Shown: piece after piece, positions 40,339 to 47,875 of the stretch
How positions within the stretch are numbered: position 1 is the stretch's first letter
How the letters are laid out: each line of letters starts with the position of its first letter
NCBI RefSeq assembly: GCF_000018405.1
Contig: NC_009943.1
Coordinates: 995,001 to 1,059,000 of the forward strand
Direction: 5' to 3'
Origin: Desulfosudis oleivorans Hxd3
GTDB lineage: Bacteria > Desulfobacterota > Desulfobacteria > Desulfobacterales > Desulfosudaceae
DNA length: 64,000 nucleotides
Made by a program: the position numbers and the translations under genes
Notes under the pieces: generated by a model
Database searches by the model: none
What the model saw: the letters and a program-made list of their open reading frames with translations, nothing else
Told to the model about the DNA's origin: nothing

Positions 40339-41616
40339 TTAAACCGGTTTTGGCGCTTTTGCCGGCCTCAGGTAGGCCCCCCAGTAGCTCATGCCCACGA
40401 ACACGCCGCCGCCGATGATGTTGCCGATGGTGACGGGCAGCAGGTTTTTCCACAAAAAAGCAAACCAGGTGAGGTTGTCCGTCGTGACCGCCGCGATGGC
40501 GGGGCTGTCGGCCCAATGGTGCAGGAAGATGCCCGCCGGAATAAAGTACATGTTGGCCACGCAGTGCTCAAACCCGATGGCCACAAATCCCATGATGGGA
40601 AAAAAGATGGCAAAGATCTTGCCGATGGTCTGGCTGGAGGCCAGGGCCATCCACACCGCCAGGCAGACCAGCCAGTTACACCCGACACCCCGGACCAGGG
40701 CTTCGCCGAATCCCAGGGAGACCTTGGCCACGGCAACGTTCACGGCGGCGGCGCCCAGTGCCCCGTTGCCGGTTTTCCACAGGCCCGACAGCAGCAGAAT
40801 CAGGGCGATCAGGATGGAGCCGGCCAGGTTGGCCAGGTAAACCACTCCCCACCGCTTGATCATGTCGATAAAGGTGATGTCTTTTGTCAGCACGCTGGAT
40901 ATCATCAGGTTGTTGCCGGTAAACAGCTCGGCCCCGGCAATGACCACCAGCATCAGGCCCAGGCTGAAGGCCGCGCCGGCCATGAACTTGGTCAGCCCGA
41001 TGCCCACGACGGCGTTCATGTCAAAGGTGACCGACGTGGAGAGCAGCCCCCCGAACCCGATGTAGGCACCGGCCAGCAGGCCCAGCACGGTCACGGTGCG
41101 CCATGGCGATGTCACCTTACCCACGCCGATGGTGGAAGCCACGGTCTCGGCAATGGTCTTGGGCGTCTTGTCTTCGATGCCGGGCACGGGAAACTGAAGG
41201 GAGCCGATGATTTTTTCAAAACGGCCGATGGCCTTTTTTTCTTCGGAAAGCTTTCGCTGTACAGCCTTCTGCACCACGGCGGTGATCTCTTCAGGAGTAA
41301 AGGGCTTGGATACGTAATCCATGGCGCCCCGCTTCAGGGCTTCGGTGGCCCGTCCCACGGAAGGGAACCCGCTGATCATCACCACCACCGATTCGGGGGA
41401 CCGCTTGTCCAGTTCGGCCACAACGTCCATGCCGTCAAACCCCGGCATCTTCCAGTCGCACAGGATCACGTCGAAAAAGGATTCCGACGCCAGGCGAAGT
41501 CCTTCAGCCGGGTTCTGGGTGATGACCACGCTGAACCCCTCGTCGGCAAACACCCTCTGGCAGGAGCGCAGAACAATTTCTTCATCATCTATAATCAGCA
41601 TCCGCTGGCTGCTCAT
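40339..41616 (-). CDS. Receiver domain fused to formate/nitrite channel (REC-FNT)
   Basis: A 425-residue fusion. Residues 1-120 are a complete receiver: DDEE pocket, phosphoacceptor D54 in VILCDWKMPGFDG, a Ser switch (MISGFPS) and lysine in VSKPFT. After a linker, about 145-420 is a FocA/NirC-type formate/nitrite transporter with six helices; NWLVCLAVWMA and the channel-histidine segment GFEHCVANMYFIP are the family hallmarks. The start at 41616 has GGGAGG upstream; no start further up fits. Phosphorylation could gate or localise the channel (inference). It is the last gene of an operon with a sensor kinase and three receiver proteins. The cargo is probably formate or a small monoacid. Confidence 0.93.
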   Translation of the reverse strand: MSSQRMLIIDDEEIVLRSCQRVFADEGFSVVITQNPAEGLRLASESFFDVILCDWKMPGFDGMDVVAELDKRSPESVVVMISGFPSVGRATEALKRGAMDYVSKPFTPEEITAVVQKAVQRKLSEEKKAIGRFEKIIGSLQFPVPGIEDKTPKTIAETVASTIGVGKVTSPWRTVTVLGLLAGAYIGFGGLLSTSVTFDMNAVVGIGLTKFMAGAAFSLGLMLVVIAGAELFTGNNLMISSVLTKDITFIDMIKRWGVVYLANLAGSILIALILLLSGLWKTGNGALGAAAVNVAVAKVSLGFGEALVRGVGCNWLVCLAVWMALASSQTIGKIFAIFFPIMGFVAIGFEHCVANMYFIPAGIFLHHWADSPAIAAVTTDNLTWFAFLWKNLLPVTIGNIIGGGVFVGMSYWGAYLRPAKAPKPV

Positions 41617-41630
41617 GGTGCCTCCCTGTA

Positions 41631-42248
41631 TTATGCCGACCTTTGGGCCGTCAGCCATTTTTTATGCGCCGGATCCATCGAACCCAGCTGGTCCTCCAGC
41701 CAGGTCACATCACCGGTGACAATGGCCAGTTTTTCATCGGCGGTGAGATCATACTTTTCCAGCGCGTCAGACCCCCGCTCAAATACCCGCCCGGCAAACC
41801 CGGCGTCAGCGGCCCCTTTTTTCAGGACCTTGAGTACCTCTTTTTTGTTTACCAGGGTCTGCTCCTCCTGCTGAAAGGTGCCGGCGGCGTTGTCCAGCGC
41901 GGCCTTTACGGTGCGAAGCAGCTCATCCGGCGTAAACGGCTTTTCGATGTAGTTGCCGGCCCCCAGCTTCATGGCATATACCGCCGAGTCGATGGTGGCA
42001 TACCCGGTGATGATCACCACCGGCAGGTAAGGTTTGGCCCGCCGAATGTCCCGCAGCACGATAAGCCCGTTTACGTCCGGCATGCGGATATCGGTGAGGA
42101 CCAGGTCAAAGGGCCGGTCGCAGGCCAGGGCGATCCCCGCTTTTCCCGACAGCGTGGTCAGGACATGGTAGTCTTCCGCTGTCAGGATCTTTTCAACACT
42201 CTCCAGCACGATCTGTTCGTCATCAATGACCAGTATTCTTTTTTGCAT
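41631..42248 (-). CDS. Response regulator with shared C-terminal helical domain (1)
   Basis: A 205-residue protein: receiver at 1-120 (DDEQ pocket, phosphoacceptor in LVLTDIRMPDVNG, lysine in IEKPFT) and a C-terminal domain of about 75 residues. That tail (KEVLKVLKKG, ALEKYDLTADEKLAIVTGDV, WLEDQLG) is shared with the next protein upstream. It has no DNA-binding, GGDEF or phosphatase signature I know. The start at 42248 follows AAGGAG. Probably a relay element between the kinase and the receiver-channel protein. Confidence 0.9.
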   Translation of the reverse strand: MQKRILVIDDEQIVLESVEKILTAEDYHVLTTLSGKAGIALACDRPFDLVLTDIRMPDVNGLIVLRDIRRAKPYLPVVIITGYATIDSAVYAMKLGAGNYIEKPFTPDELLRTVKAALDNAAGTFQQEEQTLVNKKEVLKVLKKGAADAGFAGRVFERGSDALEKYDLTADEKLAIVTGDVTWLEDQLGSMDPAHKKWLTAQRSA

Positions 42249-42265
42249 GGTTTTTCTCCTTCGGG

Positions 42266-42889
42266 TTACCAGATTTCCGCTGCCAGCCGGGCCTCCAGCC
42301 ATTTTTTCTGGTTGTCGGTCAGGGGGCCGATCTGTTCTTCTATCCAGTGAATATCGCCGGTGATGACGGCCAGCATCTCGGGTTTTGTCAACTCGTAGTT
42401 CTCAAGGGCATCGGCCCCGTGGTTGAGCAGGGCGCTTCGAAAATCGTTGTCATGGCCGGCCCGCTCCAGCACCCGGAGCATCTCCTCTTTGTGAATGACC
42501 TGCTGGGCATCCGGCTCTCTTTCTTTCTCGCGCTCAATGGCGGTAGCCACGGCCTCGGCCAGCTGCTCCGGGGTGAACGGCTTTTCAATATAGTCCGCGG
42601 CCCCCAGCTTCATGGCCGCCACCGCGGAACGGACGCTGGCATACCCGGTGATGATCATCACCGGCAGCGACGGCTTCTGCCGCTTGATCTCCCGCAGCAC
42701 GATCAGCCCCCCCACGTCGGGCATGCGAATGTCGGTCAGCACGATATCGCAGGGGTTCTTGAGGGCCAGCTTGATCCCCCGGGTTCCGTTGTCGGCCGTC
42801 TCCACTTCGTACCGGTCGGCCAGTATCTTCCGTACGCTGTCTAAAACAATCTGCTCGTCATCAATGACCAGAACTTTTTTCTTTTCCAT
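42266..42889 (-). CDS. Response regulator with shared C-terminal helical domain (2)
   Basis: A 207-residue paralogue of the protein at 41631. Receiver at 1-120 with phosphoacceptor in IVLTDIRMPDVGG and lysine in IEKPFT, then the same tail (KEEMLRVLERAG, ALENYELTKPEMLAVITGDI, WIEEQIG, KKWLEARL). The pattern LTxxEkLAIxtGDixWiE faintly recalls the LigA-type helical domain of some dioxygenase-linked proteins, too weakly to name. The start at 42889 follows GGAGA and lies inside the end of the upstream receiver gene. Confidence 0.9.
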   Translation of the reverse strand: MEKKKVLVIDDEQIVLDSVRKILADRYEVETADNGTRGIKLALKNPCDIVLTDIRMPDVGGLIVLREIKRQKPSLPVMIITGYASVRSAVAAMKLGAADYIEKPFTPEQLAEAVATAIEREKEREPDAQQVIHKEEMLRVLERAGHDNDFRSALLNHGADALENYELTKPEMLAVITGDIHWIEEQIGPLTDNQKKWLEARLAAEIW

Positions 42890-43250
42890 CACATGTCTCC
42901 TCGATCACCCGGCGAACCGCGCCCAGCAGTTCGTCCGGTGTAAAGGGTTTGGCCAGGAACATTCTGGCTCCCATTTTATAGGACTCCTCGATCGTCTCTT
43001 TGGTGCTGAACCCGCTCATCAGGATGACCGGCACGCGCTGCTGCTTGCGGTTCAGCTCCTTCATGATGTAAAGGCCGTCATGGACCGGCATCTTGACGTC
43101 AATGATCAGCAGGGCCGGCGGCTCCCGGTCGATCACCGCCAGGGCCTCCTCCGCCGATGTCGCCAGCCGCACCGAGAACCCTTCGGGTTTCAACACCCGG
43201 TTGCAGCTCTCCAGCACGATGCCTTCATCATCTACCACCAGTATGTTCAT
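42861..43250 (-). CDS. Single-domain response regulator
   Basis: A 129-residue receiver: VDDEG pocket, phosphoacceptor in LLIIDVKMPVHDG, Ser switch (LMSGFS), lysine in LAKPFT. No output domain. It follows the kinase gene with a four-base overlap (stop/start) and overlaps the next gene by 29 bp, so the operon is tightly packed. Confidence 0.92.
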   Translation of the reverse strand: MNILVVDDEGIVLESCNRVLKPEGFSVRLATSAEEALAVIDREPPALLIIDVKMPVHDGLYIMKELNRKQQRVPVILMSGFSTKETIEESYKMGARMFLAKPFTPDELLGAVRRVIEETCDGKEKSSGH

Positions 43251-45190
43251 TTTTCCTGTCCTGTGGTTTCCACGGGCAGCCAGATAAAGAAGGTGGAGCC
43301 CACCCCCACCTCGCTCTGTACCCGGATGTTGCCGTTGTGTTCCTTGACGATGCCGAAGGAGACCGACAGCCCGAGGCCGGTACCCTTGCCCACCTCCTTG
43401 GTTGAGAAGAAGGGGTCAAAGAGCTTGTCCAGGTTCTCCGGCGGAATGCCGCATCCCGTGTCCGCGACGGTGATCTCCACCCCGTTCCGGCCCGGGGCGC
43501 CGGCCGACCGGGCCATGGCCGTGGCTATTTCTATGGTGTCCGACGGCTCGGAGGCGTCCAGGGCGTTGATGATCATGTTCAGCAGCACGCTCTGCATCTG
43601 GCTGCGGTCGATCACCAGGGCGGGCAGGCTCTCCCCCGGATGAAAATGAATGGCCACCCCCTTGATCAGGGCCTGGTTTTCAATCAGCTTGACGGTGGCC
43701 TCGATCAGGCGGTTGATCTCCGTGGCCTCGGGATCAAGCCGGGTCTGGCGCGAAAAGTCCAGCAGTCCCTTGACGATTTTTCTCACCCGCTCGGTGGATT
43801 CGACGATAACCGTCAGGTCGGACCGGACATCGTCGGCCAGGTCGTTTCGCCGCAGCAGCATGTGGGTGTAAGTCAGCACGCCGGTGAGGGGGTTATTGAT
43901 CTCATGGGCCACGCCGGCGGCCAGCCGGCCCACACTGGCCTGCTTTTCCGACTGAAATATCTTGTCCTGGCTCTCCATGCGCCGCTGCTTCATTTTTTCG
44001 ATCATGTGCTGAAAGGTTTTCTGCAGGATCGCGATTTCCGGGTCCCTGGATATGGCGCCGATATCCGGGGCGAGGCTGCCCTCGGAGACCTCCTGGCTGG
44101 CCTTTATCAGCCGGTGTATCGGCCGCATGATCTGGTAGGCCAGAAGATACCCCATGCCGATGGCGACGCAGGCCCCGATGCAGGTGGCCAGCAGAAAAAA
44201 GAAGAAAATTTTCTTCTGGACCCCCGTATAGGTGGACTCCGGCACGGCAATGCCCATCATGCCAACCCGTCGGCCCAGAATATCTTCGATGGGCTGGTAG
44301 GCGGCCATGTGCCATTTGCCGGCCAGGGGCAGGCGCGTGGTGATCTGTTTCCCCATGGTCAGCACGTCCTGCCGGACCGTTTCGGGCGCTCTGGTTCCGA
44401 TGGCCCGCAGCCCCTTTTCATCGGTCATATTGGTGGCCACGCGGACATCATCAAAAAACAGGGTCACGGTCGGGGCATCAATCTTTTTCTGAATTTCATC
44501 AAGAAAGAAGGTCTTTCGCGCCATGTCCACCAGGTCGGTGCTCTGGTTCAGCACGATGCCGCCGTAAAGGGCGCCGGCGATCTCTCCGGAAGAGGTATTC
44601 TCAAACACCGGAATGGCCGCCGCAATGGCCAGGCAGGCCATGTCCCGGCCCTCGGTGCCGGTGGAATAAAATTGAATCCGTTCGGCAAGGTCGGGGTTTT
44701 CAATATGGAGAAAGGATCGGGGCAGAACCACCGTTCCGGCCACCGCCTCCTTGTGGCTGGTCACATACCGCGCGATGGTGTTGTCCACCGAAAGGGCGGG
44801 CTCGGTTGTTCCGGGCACGGCATTGGGCCCGGTCCGGCACAGGGGCTGGCCGGTGGCGGTTACCACGCCGACGAAATCCAGGCCCGCGTGCTGCTTCAGC
44901 CGCTCCAGCCGGGTCCGCAGGTCCGCAATGTCATGTTCAAAAAAGGCGGTTCTGAACCCCGATCCCAGGGAGGTGATGTTCAGGGCCACGTTGACGTACC
45001 GGATTTGCGTGTTGTACACGTCCCGGGTGGCGCTCAGGGCCAGCTTCACCTGGCTTTCCGCCTCCCGGACAACGGCGTTGTAAAGCAGGTGGCCGCCGAT
45101 GAAAAGGGATGTGCCGCCCACCAGGAAACAGACAACCAGAAAGTTGACGATCAGTTTGAACCGTGTGGAATGTATGGCCTGTATCCGCAT
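43247..45190 (-). CDS. Membrane sensor histidine kinase with periplasmic CACHE-like domain
   Basis: A 647-residue kinase: transmembrane helix at about 12-35, a large periplasmic sensor domain of about 280 residues with CACHE-like features (YNTQIRYVNVALNITSLG, VVTATGQPLCRTG, GIVLNQSTDLVD), a second helix (FFFFLLATCIGACVAIGMGY), HAMP, and a HisKA/HATPase core (GVAHEINNPLTG, NMIINALDASE, DTGCGIP, GTGLGLSV). CACHE domains usually bind small organic acids or amino acids. It is the first gene of the operon that ends with the receiver-channel fusion, and the only kinase there. The start at 45190 has GGAGGCAGG upstream. Confidence 0.94.
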   Translation of the reverse strand: MRIQAIHSTRFKLIVNFLVVCFLVGGTSLFIGGHLLYNAVVREAESQVKLALSATRDVYNTQIRYVNVALNITSLGSGFRTAFFEHDIADLRTRLERLKQHAGLDFVGVVTATGQPLCRTGPNAVPGTTEPALSVDNTIARYVTSHKEAVAGTVVLPRSFLHIENPDLAERIQFYSTGTEGRDMACLAIAAAIPVFENTSSGEIAGALYGGIVLNQSTDLVDMARKTFFLDEIQKKIDAPTVTLFFDDVRVATNMTDEKGLRAIGTRAPETVRQDVLTMGKQITTRLPLAGKWHMAAYQPIEDILGRRVGMMGIAVPESTYTGVQKKIFFFFLLATCIGACVAIGMGYLLAYQIMRPIHRLIKASQEVSEGSLAPDIGAISRDPEIAILQKTFQHMIEKMKQRRMESQDKIFQSEKQASVGRLAAGVAHEINNPLTGVLTYTHMLLRRNDLADDVRSDLTVIVESTERVRKIVKGLLDFSRQTRLDPEATEINRLIEATVKLIENQALIKGVAIHFHPGESLPALVIDRSQMQSVLLNMIINALDASEPSDTIEIATAMARSAGAPGRNGVEITVADTGCGIPPENLDKLFDPFFSTKEVGKGTGLGLSVSFGIVKEHNGNIRVQSEVGVGSTFFIWLPVETTGQEK

Positions 45191-45230
45191 GACCTGCCTC
45201 CATGAAAAAGCGGTGTCTGGCCTGGGACAC

Positions 45231-45246
45231 TGCAAATTGTTTGCCA
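45231..45246 (-). promoter_or_regulatory. Sigma-54 (-24/-12) promoter of the kinase/channel operon
   Basis: On the minus strand: TGGCAA-ACAAT-TTGCA, one mismatch from TGGCAC-N5-TTGCW, with exact GG-N10-GC spacing. Predicted start near 45220, about 30 bases before the kinase ATG. Confidence 0.82.
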
Positions 45247-45443
45247 GAACCCGGGCAGGCGGGTGCGGATTTTAACTGCCTGTAAATAAATGGTTTTAAG
45301 GCGAAGAAAAACGAAGGGTTTTTTTTGAGCCCCGGACGTATCGGAATATTTGGCAGTCTGTAAAAAAAACAGACAGGGGCGGCCGGGCCGTTTTTGCCAA
45401 AGTGCTTTGGGTCTATGAATTGATGCGGTTTATTGTGAAGCGG

Positions 45444-45893
45444 TTATTTATCTTTTCGACGGGGCCACTTTTCCCGTTCCGGCTGCTCGGACAGGGGTGA
45501 TTTCACCGTGTACTTCCCCACTTTTTTTTCAAAATAGAACTCAAGGCCTCTGGCATTCTGCAAAAGGGTCGCCTCTATGGTCTCCTGGCCGGATGCCGGG
45601 TCTATGGAGACCAGTTGTTTGGCAATGATGTTTTCCCCGGTTAAAAATTTTTCAAGGTTTGCCGCTTCCGGTGTTGTCCTGCTCCACATATCGTCTGTCT
45701 CAAGCGCGAGTCCGCCGGCCTCGTCAATCACAACCGCGCTTCGGCCGTCGGTATAAATGACGGCCGATTCGGTGTACGAGAAATTCTTTGGCGCAATCTC
45801 ATTGGTCTTTATCGGCGTGTAAACACATCCCGCCACAATGACCGTTATCAGGAAGGCGGCCGCGATGGTTTGTAATCTCTTTTTGATTGTCAT
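45444..45893 (-). CDS. Predicted small lipoprotein
   Basis: A 149-residue protein with a lipoprotein signal peptide (AAAFLITVIVAGC, lipobox ending in cysteine about residue 23). The rest is a small mixed alpha/beta domain with KNFSYTESAVIYTDGRSAVV and FYFEKKVGKYTVKS. No family recognised. The start at 45893 has GGAGGAG upstream. It has its own promoter at 45934-45962 and lies downstream of the selenopeptide/maturase genes on the same strand; a link to them is possible but unproven. Confidence 0.75.
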   Translation of the reverse strand: MTIKKRLQTIAAAFLITVIVAGCVYTPIKTNEIAPKNFSYTESAVIYTDGRSAVVIDEAGGLALETDDMWSRTTPEAANLEKFLTGENIIAKQLVSIDPASGQETIEATLLQNARGLEFYFEKKVGKYTVKSPLSEQPEREKWPRRKDK

Positions 45894-45933
45894 GCCGGGC
45901 TCCTCCGGTATGTGTTGTCGACAGGAAAAAAAG

Positions 45934-45962
45934 AGCATAGTTTCACTATCTTTAAGAAGCAA
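45934..45962 (-). promoter_or_regulatory. Sigma-70-type promoter of the lipoprotein gene
   Basis: Minus strand TTGCTT - 17 bases - TATGCT, about 40 bases upstream of the start codon. Confidence 0.55.
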
Positions 45963-45977
45963 GTGCTTACCCCTTTT

Positions 45978-47591
45978 TTAGCGTCCGGCAGGGTCCGGAC
46001 CGGGCAGCCGGTTTTTTGCGGAAGGAGGCCCCGGGCAAAAGGGATCTTTTTCGGAAAACACATCCAGGCCATGGCCGTAAGCTACGGCCAGGCAGCCTCC
46101 ACACACGCACCGTACGGGGCATCCCCGGCAGGCGGCGGCGCCGGCCCGGTATTGCTCGGCCGTCGACGAATCATAGACGGCCTCAATGGTGTCGGAAAAA
46201 ACATTGCCGATGGGCGAGGGGAACTTTCGGCAGGCGTGGGCCGAACCGTCGGGCAGAAGGGAGATAAAGTTGAACGCGGCGCCGCAGCCGTGACCGGTGC
46301 ATCCCCCGAAAACAGACCGGTCCTGCTCATACAGGACGGCATTGATCAAGTTGTCCTTTCTGGCCAGAACGGACAGCCTGTCCGCAGCCTGAATAAACTC
46401 CCGCACAAATGACAGGTAGGCGGTTTTCTCCGGCAGCAGCAGGTCTTTTCCCCGCCCGACCTGGGCCAGCCGGTTGAAGGTAAACAGGTCGGCCCGGCCT
46501 TCCAGCATTTCTGCCAGGGGAATCACCTGGTCCATATTGTCCCGGGTCAGGGTCAGCATGACCATACTGAAAACGCCCAGGTCCCGCAGGACCTCCAGAA
46601 AAGCCAGCGTCCGCTCAAAATGGCCCGGCCCGCGGATATAATCGTTATGTTCGGCCAGCCCTTCCAGGCTGACCTGAAAAAAAGCGGGTTTTTCAATGCG
46701 GATTAATTCTTCGATCCGCCCGGGCTCGGTCGGGTTTCCCAGAATGCCCAGGGAAAACCCTCTTCGGGAGGCTTCCCGGTAAAGGTCGCAGAAACGAGGG
46801 TACAGCAGCGGGTTGCCCCCGGAAAAAGAAATATGACCGCTGACGTTTCTGGTCATGCAGAACCGGGTAAAATCATCCAGAACGGCCACTCCCCGGTCAA
46901 AGGGCAGGGGCTCGCTTTCCTTCCGATCATAGCAGTGTTTGCAGTTCAGGTCACAGGCCTGGGTAATATGCCATTGCAGCGTAAAAACCGGAGAGGTATA
47001 GATTTCCGGTGACAGTCCGGCGTCGCGGGGAAAGATGGCCGGGTCGCGAACAATAGCACTGGGCGGCGTCAGTATCAGGCCTTTGCGGGCGGCAGCCCGG
47101 ATTCGGAACCAGATTTCTCCCGGCAGAATGGCGCCCTCCCCGGCCGCCTTTTCCACCGGGATTCTTTCCGCCACGATTTTCAGTGCCAGCAGATCATTGT
47201 TCGTAGCCGGTCGCGCCAGGGGCTTCCCTGTTTTCGGGTCGACCCAGACCAGGACCCGTTCTTCGGCCGCTTCCGGATGAACCTCTTTCCCGGAAGTCAG
47301 CAGCCGGCATAGATTTTTCCACTGGAACGACAACAGCTCCAGGGTAGGGTTGATTGTTATCTCGGATACCTGAGAGGGGATTTGATCGGCGGCGGAACCG
47401 GCCCGAAAAAGCGCGTACTCCAGACGTGCCAGTTCGGTCAGGTAAGATGGTAGACCATACTCGCCTGTTAGACGGGCCATTACATCGGCCAGCGCTTCGG
47501 GATGATCCCCGCATTTTTCCAGGCACCGGGAAAAAAAATGGTCTCCGGAAAGCCGGCGGCTGGCCGGATAAACGGCCTCTGCTGATAGCAT
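45978..47591 (-). CDS. sbtM: Radical SAM peptide maturase, SbtM type
   Basis: A 537-residue radical SAM enzyme. About 200 N-terminal residues form a family-specific domain (YPASRRLSGDHFFSRCLEKC, YLTELARLEYALFRAG). The radical SAM core follows with the cluster motif CDLNCKHC, then a Cys-rich C-terminal region of SPASM type (CTGHGCG, CRGCPVRCVCGGC) for extra Fe-S clusters. I recognise the selenobiotic/SbtM maturase family, whose members modify Cys- or Sec-containing peptides made next door. A TTG at 47600 is an alternative start. The peptide gene lies 38 bases upstream on the same strand, which strongly supports the assignment. Confidence 0.85.
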   Translation of the reverse strand: MLSAEAVYPASRRLSGDHFFSRCLEKCGDHPEALADVMARLTGEYGLPSYLTELARLEYALFRAGSAADQIPSQVSEITINPTLELLSFQWKNLCRLLTSGKEVHPEAAEERVLVWVDPKTGKPLARPATNNDLLALKIVAERIPVEKAAGEGAILPGEIWFRIRAAARKGLILTPPSAIVRDPAIFPRDAGLSPEIYTSPVFTLQWHITQACDLNCKHCYDRKESEPLPFDRGVAVLDDFTRFCMTRNVSGHISFSGGNPLLYPRFCDLYREASRRGFSLGILGNPTEPGRIEELIRIEKPAFFQVSLEGLAEHNDYIRGPGHFERTLAFLEVLRDLGVFSMVMLTLTRDNMDQVIPLAEMLEGRADLFTFNRLAQVGRGKDLLLPEKTAYLSFVREFIQAADRLSVLARKDNLINAVLYEQDRSVFGGCTGHGCGAAFNFISLLPDGSAHACRKFPSPIGNVFSDTIEAVYDSSTAEQYRAGAAACRGCPVRCVCGGCLAVAYGHGLDVFSEKDPFCPGPPSAKNRLPGPDPAGR

Positions 47592-47613
47592 AACGGTCAA
47601 GAGATAAAGGATG

Positions 47614-47630
47614 AAGTGCTCACGGCACTT
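47614..47630 (-). promoter_or_regulatory. Hairpin after the second UGA / stop of sbtA
   Basis: AAGTGC-CGTGA-GCACTT, a six-base perfect stem starting 14 bases after the second UGA. The same 15-base core (AGTGCCGTGAGCACT) occurs at 47681-47695 within the gene. The loop lacks the GGU of E. coli SECIS. It may be a variant SECIS, or a structure separating sbtA from sbtM. Confidence 0.4.
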
Positions 47631-47875
47631 TACTGGGAAGCCCCTCAGCCGCTGGTGCCAGGTGTCTTTTGTTCATTTTCAGTGCTCACGGCACTGTCGT
47701 CCTGGCCGCTTCCGCCGCTGTCCGGCTGCTGTTGCTTTTCGACGCTACCTGCGTCGTCCGTGGCGCTTCAGCCGCTGGCGGGGGTGCCGCACCCGGCCAG
47801 TCCCATGCCGGCGCCACTGATCAGGCCCGCGATACAAAAGCCTGCCAGCGCTTTTTTGAGTTCTTTCAAGTCCAC
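47630..47875 (-). CDS. sbtA: Selenocysteine-containing RiPP precursor, SbtA type (UGA recoding)
   Basis: An 81-codon gene missed by standard calling because it has two in-frame UGA codons. GTG start at 47875 with GGGAGGT upstream. The leader reads MDLKELKKALAGFCIAGL, then GMGLAGCGTPASG-U (codon 36, UGA 47768-47770), a Gln/Ser/Asp/Gly-rich stretch, then TPGTSG-U (codon 77, UGA 47645-47647), GASQ and a TAA. Both UGAs sit in the same SGU context, expected if both are Sec sites. A 17-base hairpin follows the first UGA at the E. coli SECIS distance. An adjacent SbtM-type radical SAM enzyme should convert Cys/Sec sites into heterocycle-like or cross-linked groups. If the second UGA is a stop, the product has 76 residues. 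Confidence 0.85.
47740..47756 (-). promoter_or_regulatory. SECIS-like hairpin after the first UGA of sbtA
   Basis: CGACGC-AGGTA-GCGTCG: perfect six-base stem with an AGGUA loop. The loop begins exactly 17 bases after the UGA, the same spacing as the AGGUCU loop in E. coli fdhF. The conserved GGU for SelB is present. Confidence 0.78.

Noticed and set aside
45356..45411. Terminator after the 45444 lipoprotein gene (GTCTGT/ACAGAC and CCAAAGCACTTTGG hairpins)
   Set aside because: Neither hairpin is followed by a T-run on the minus strand; termination there is not supported.
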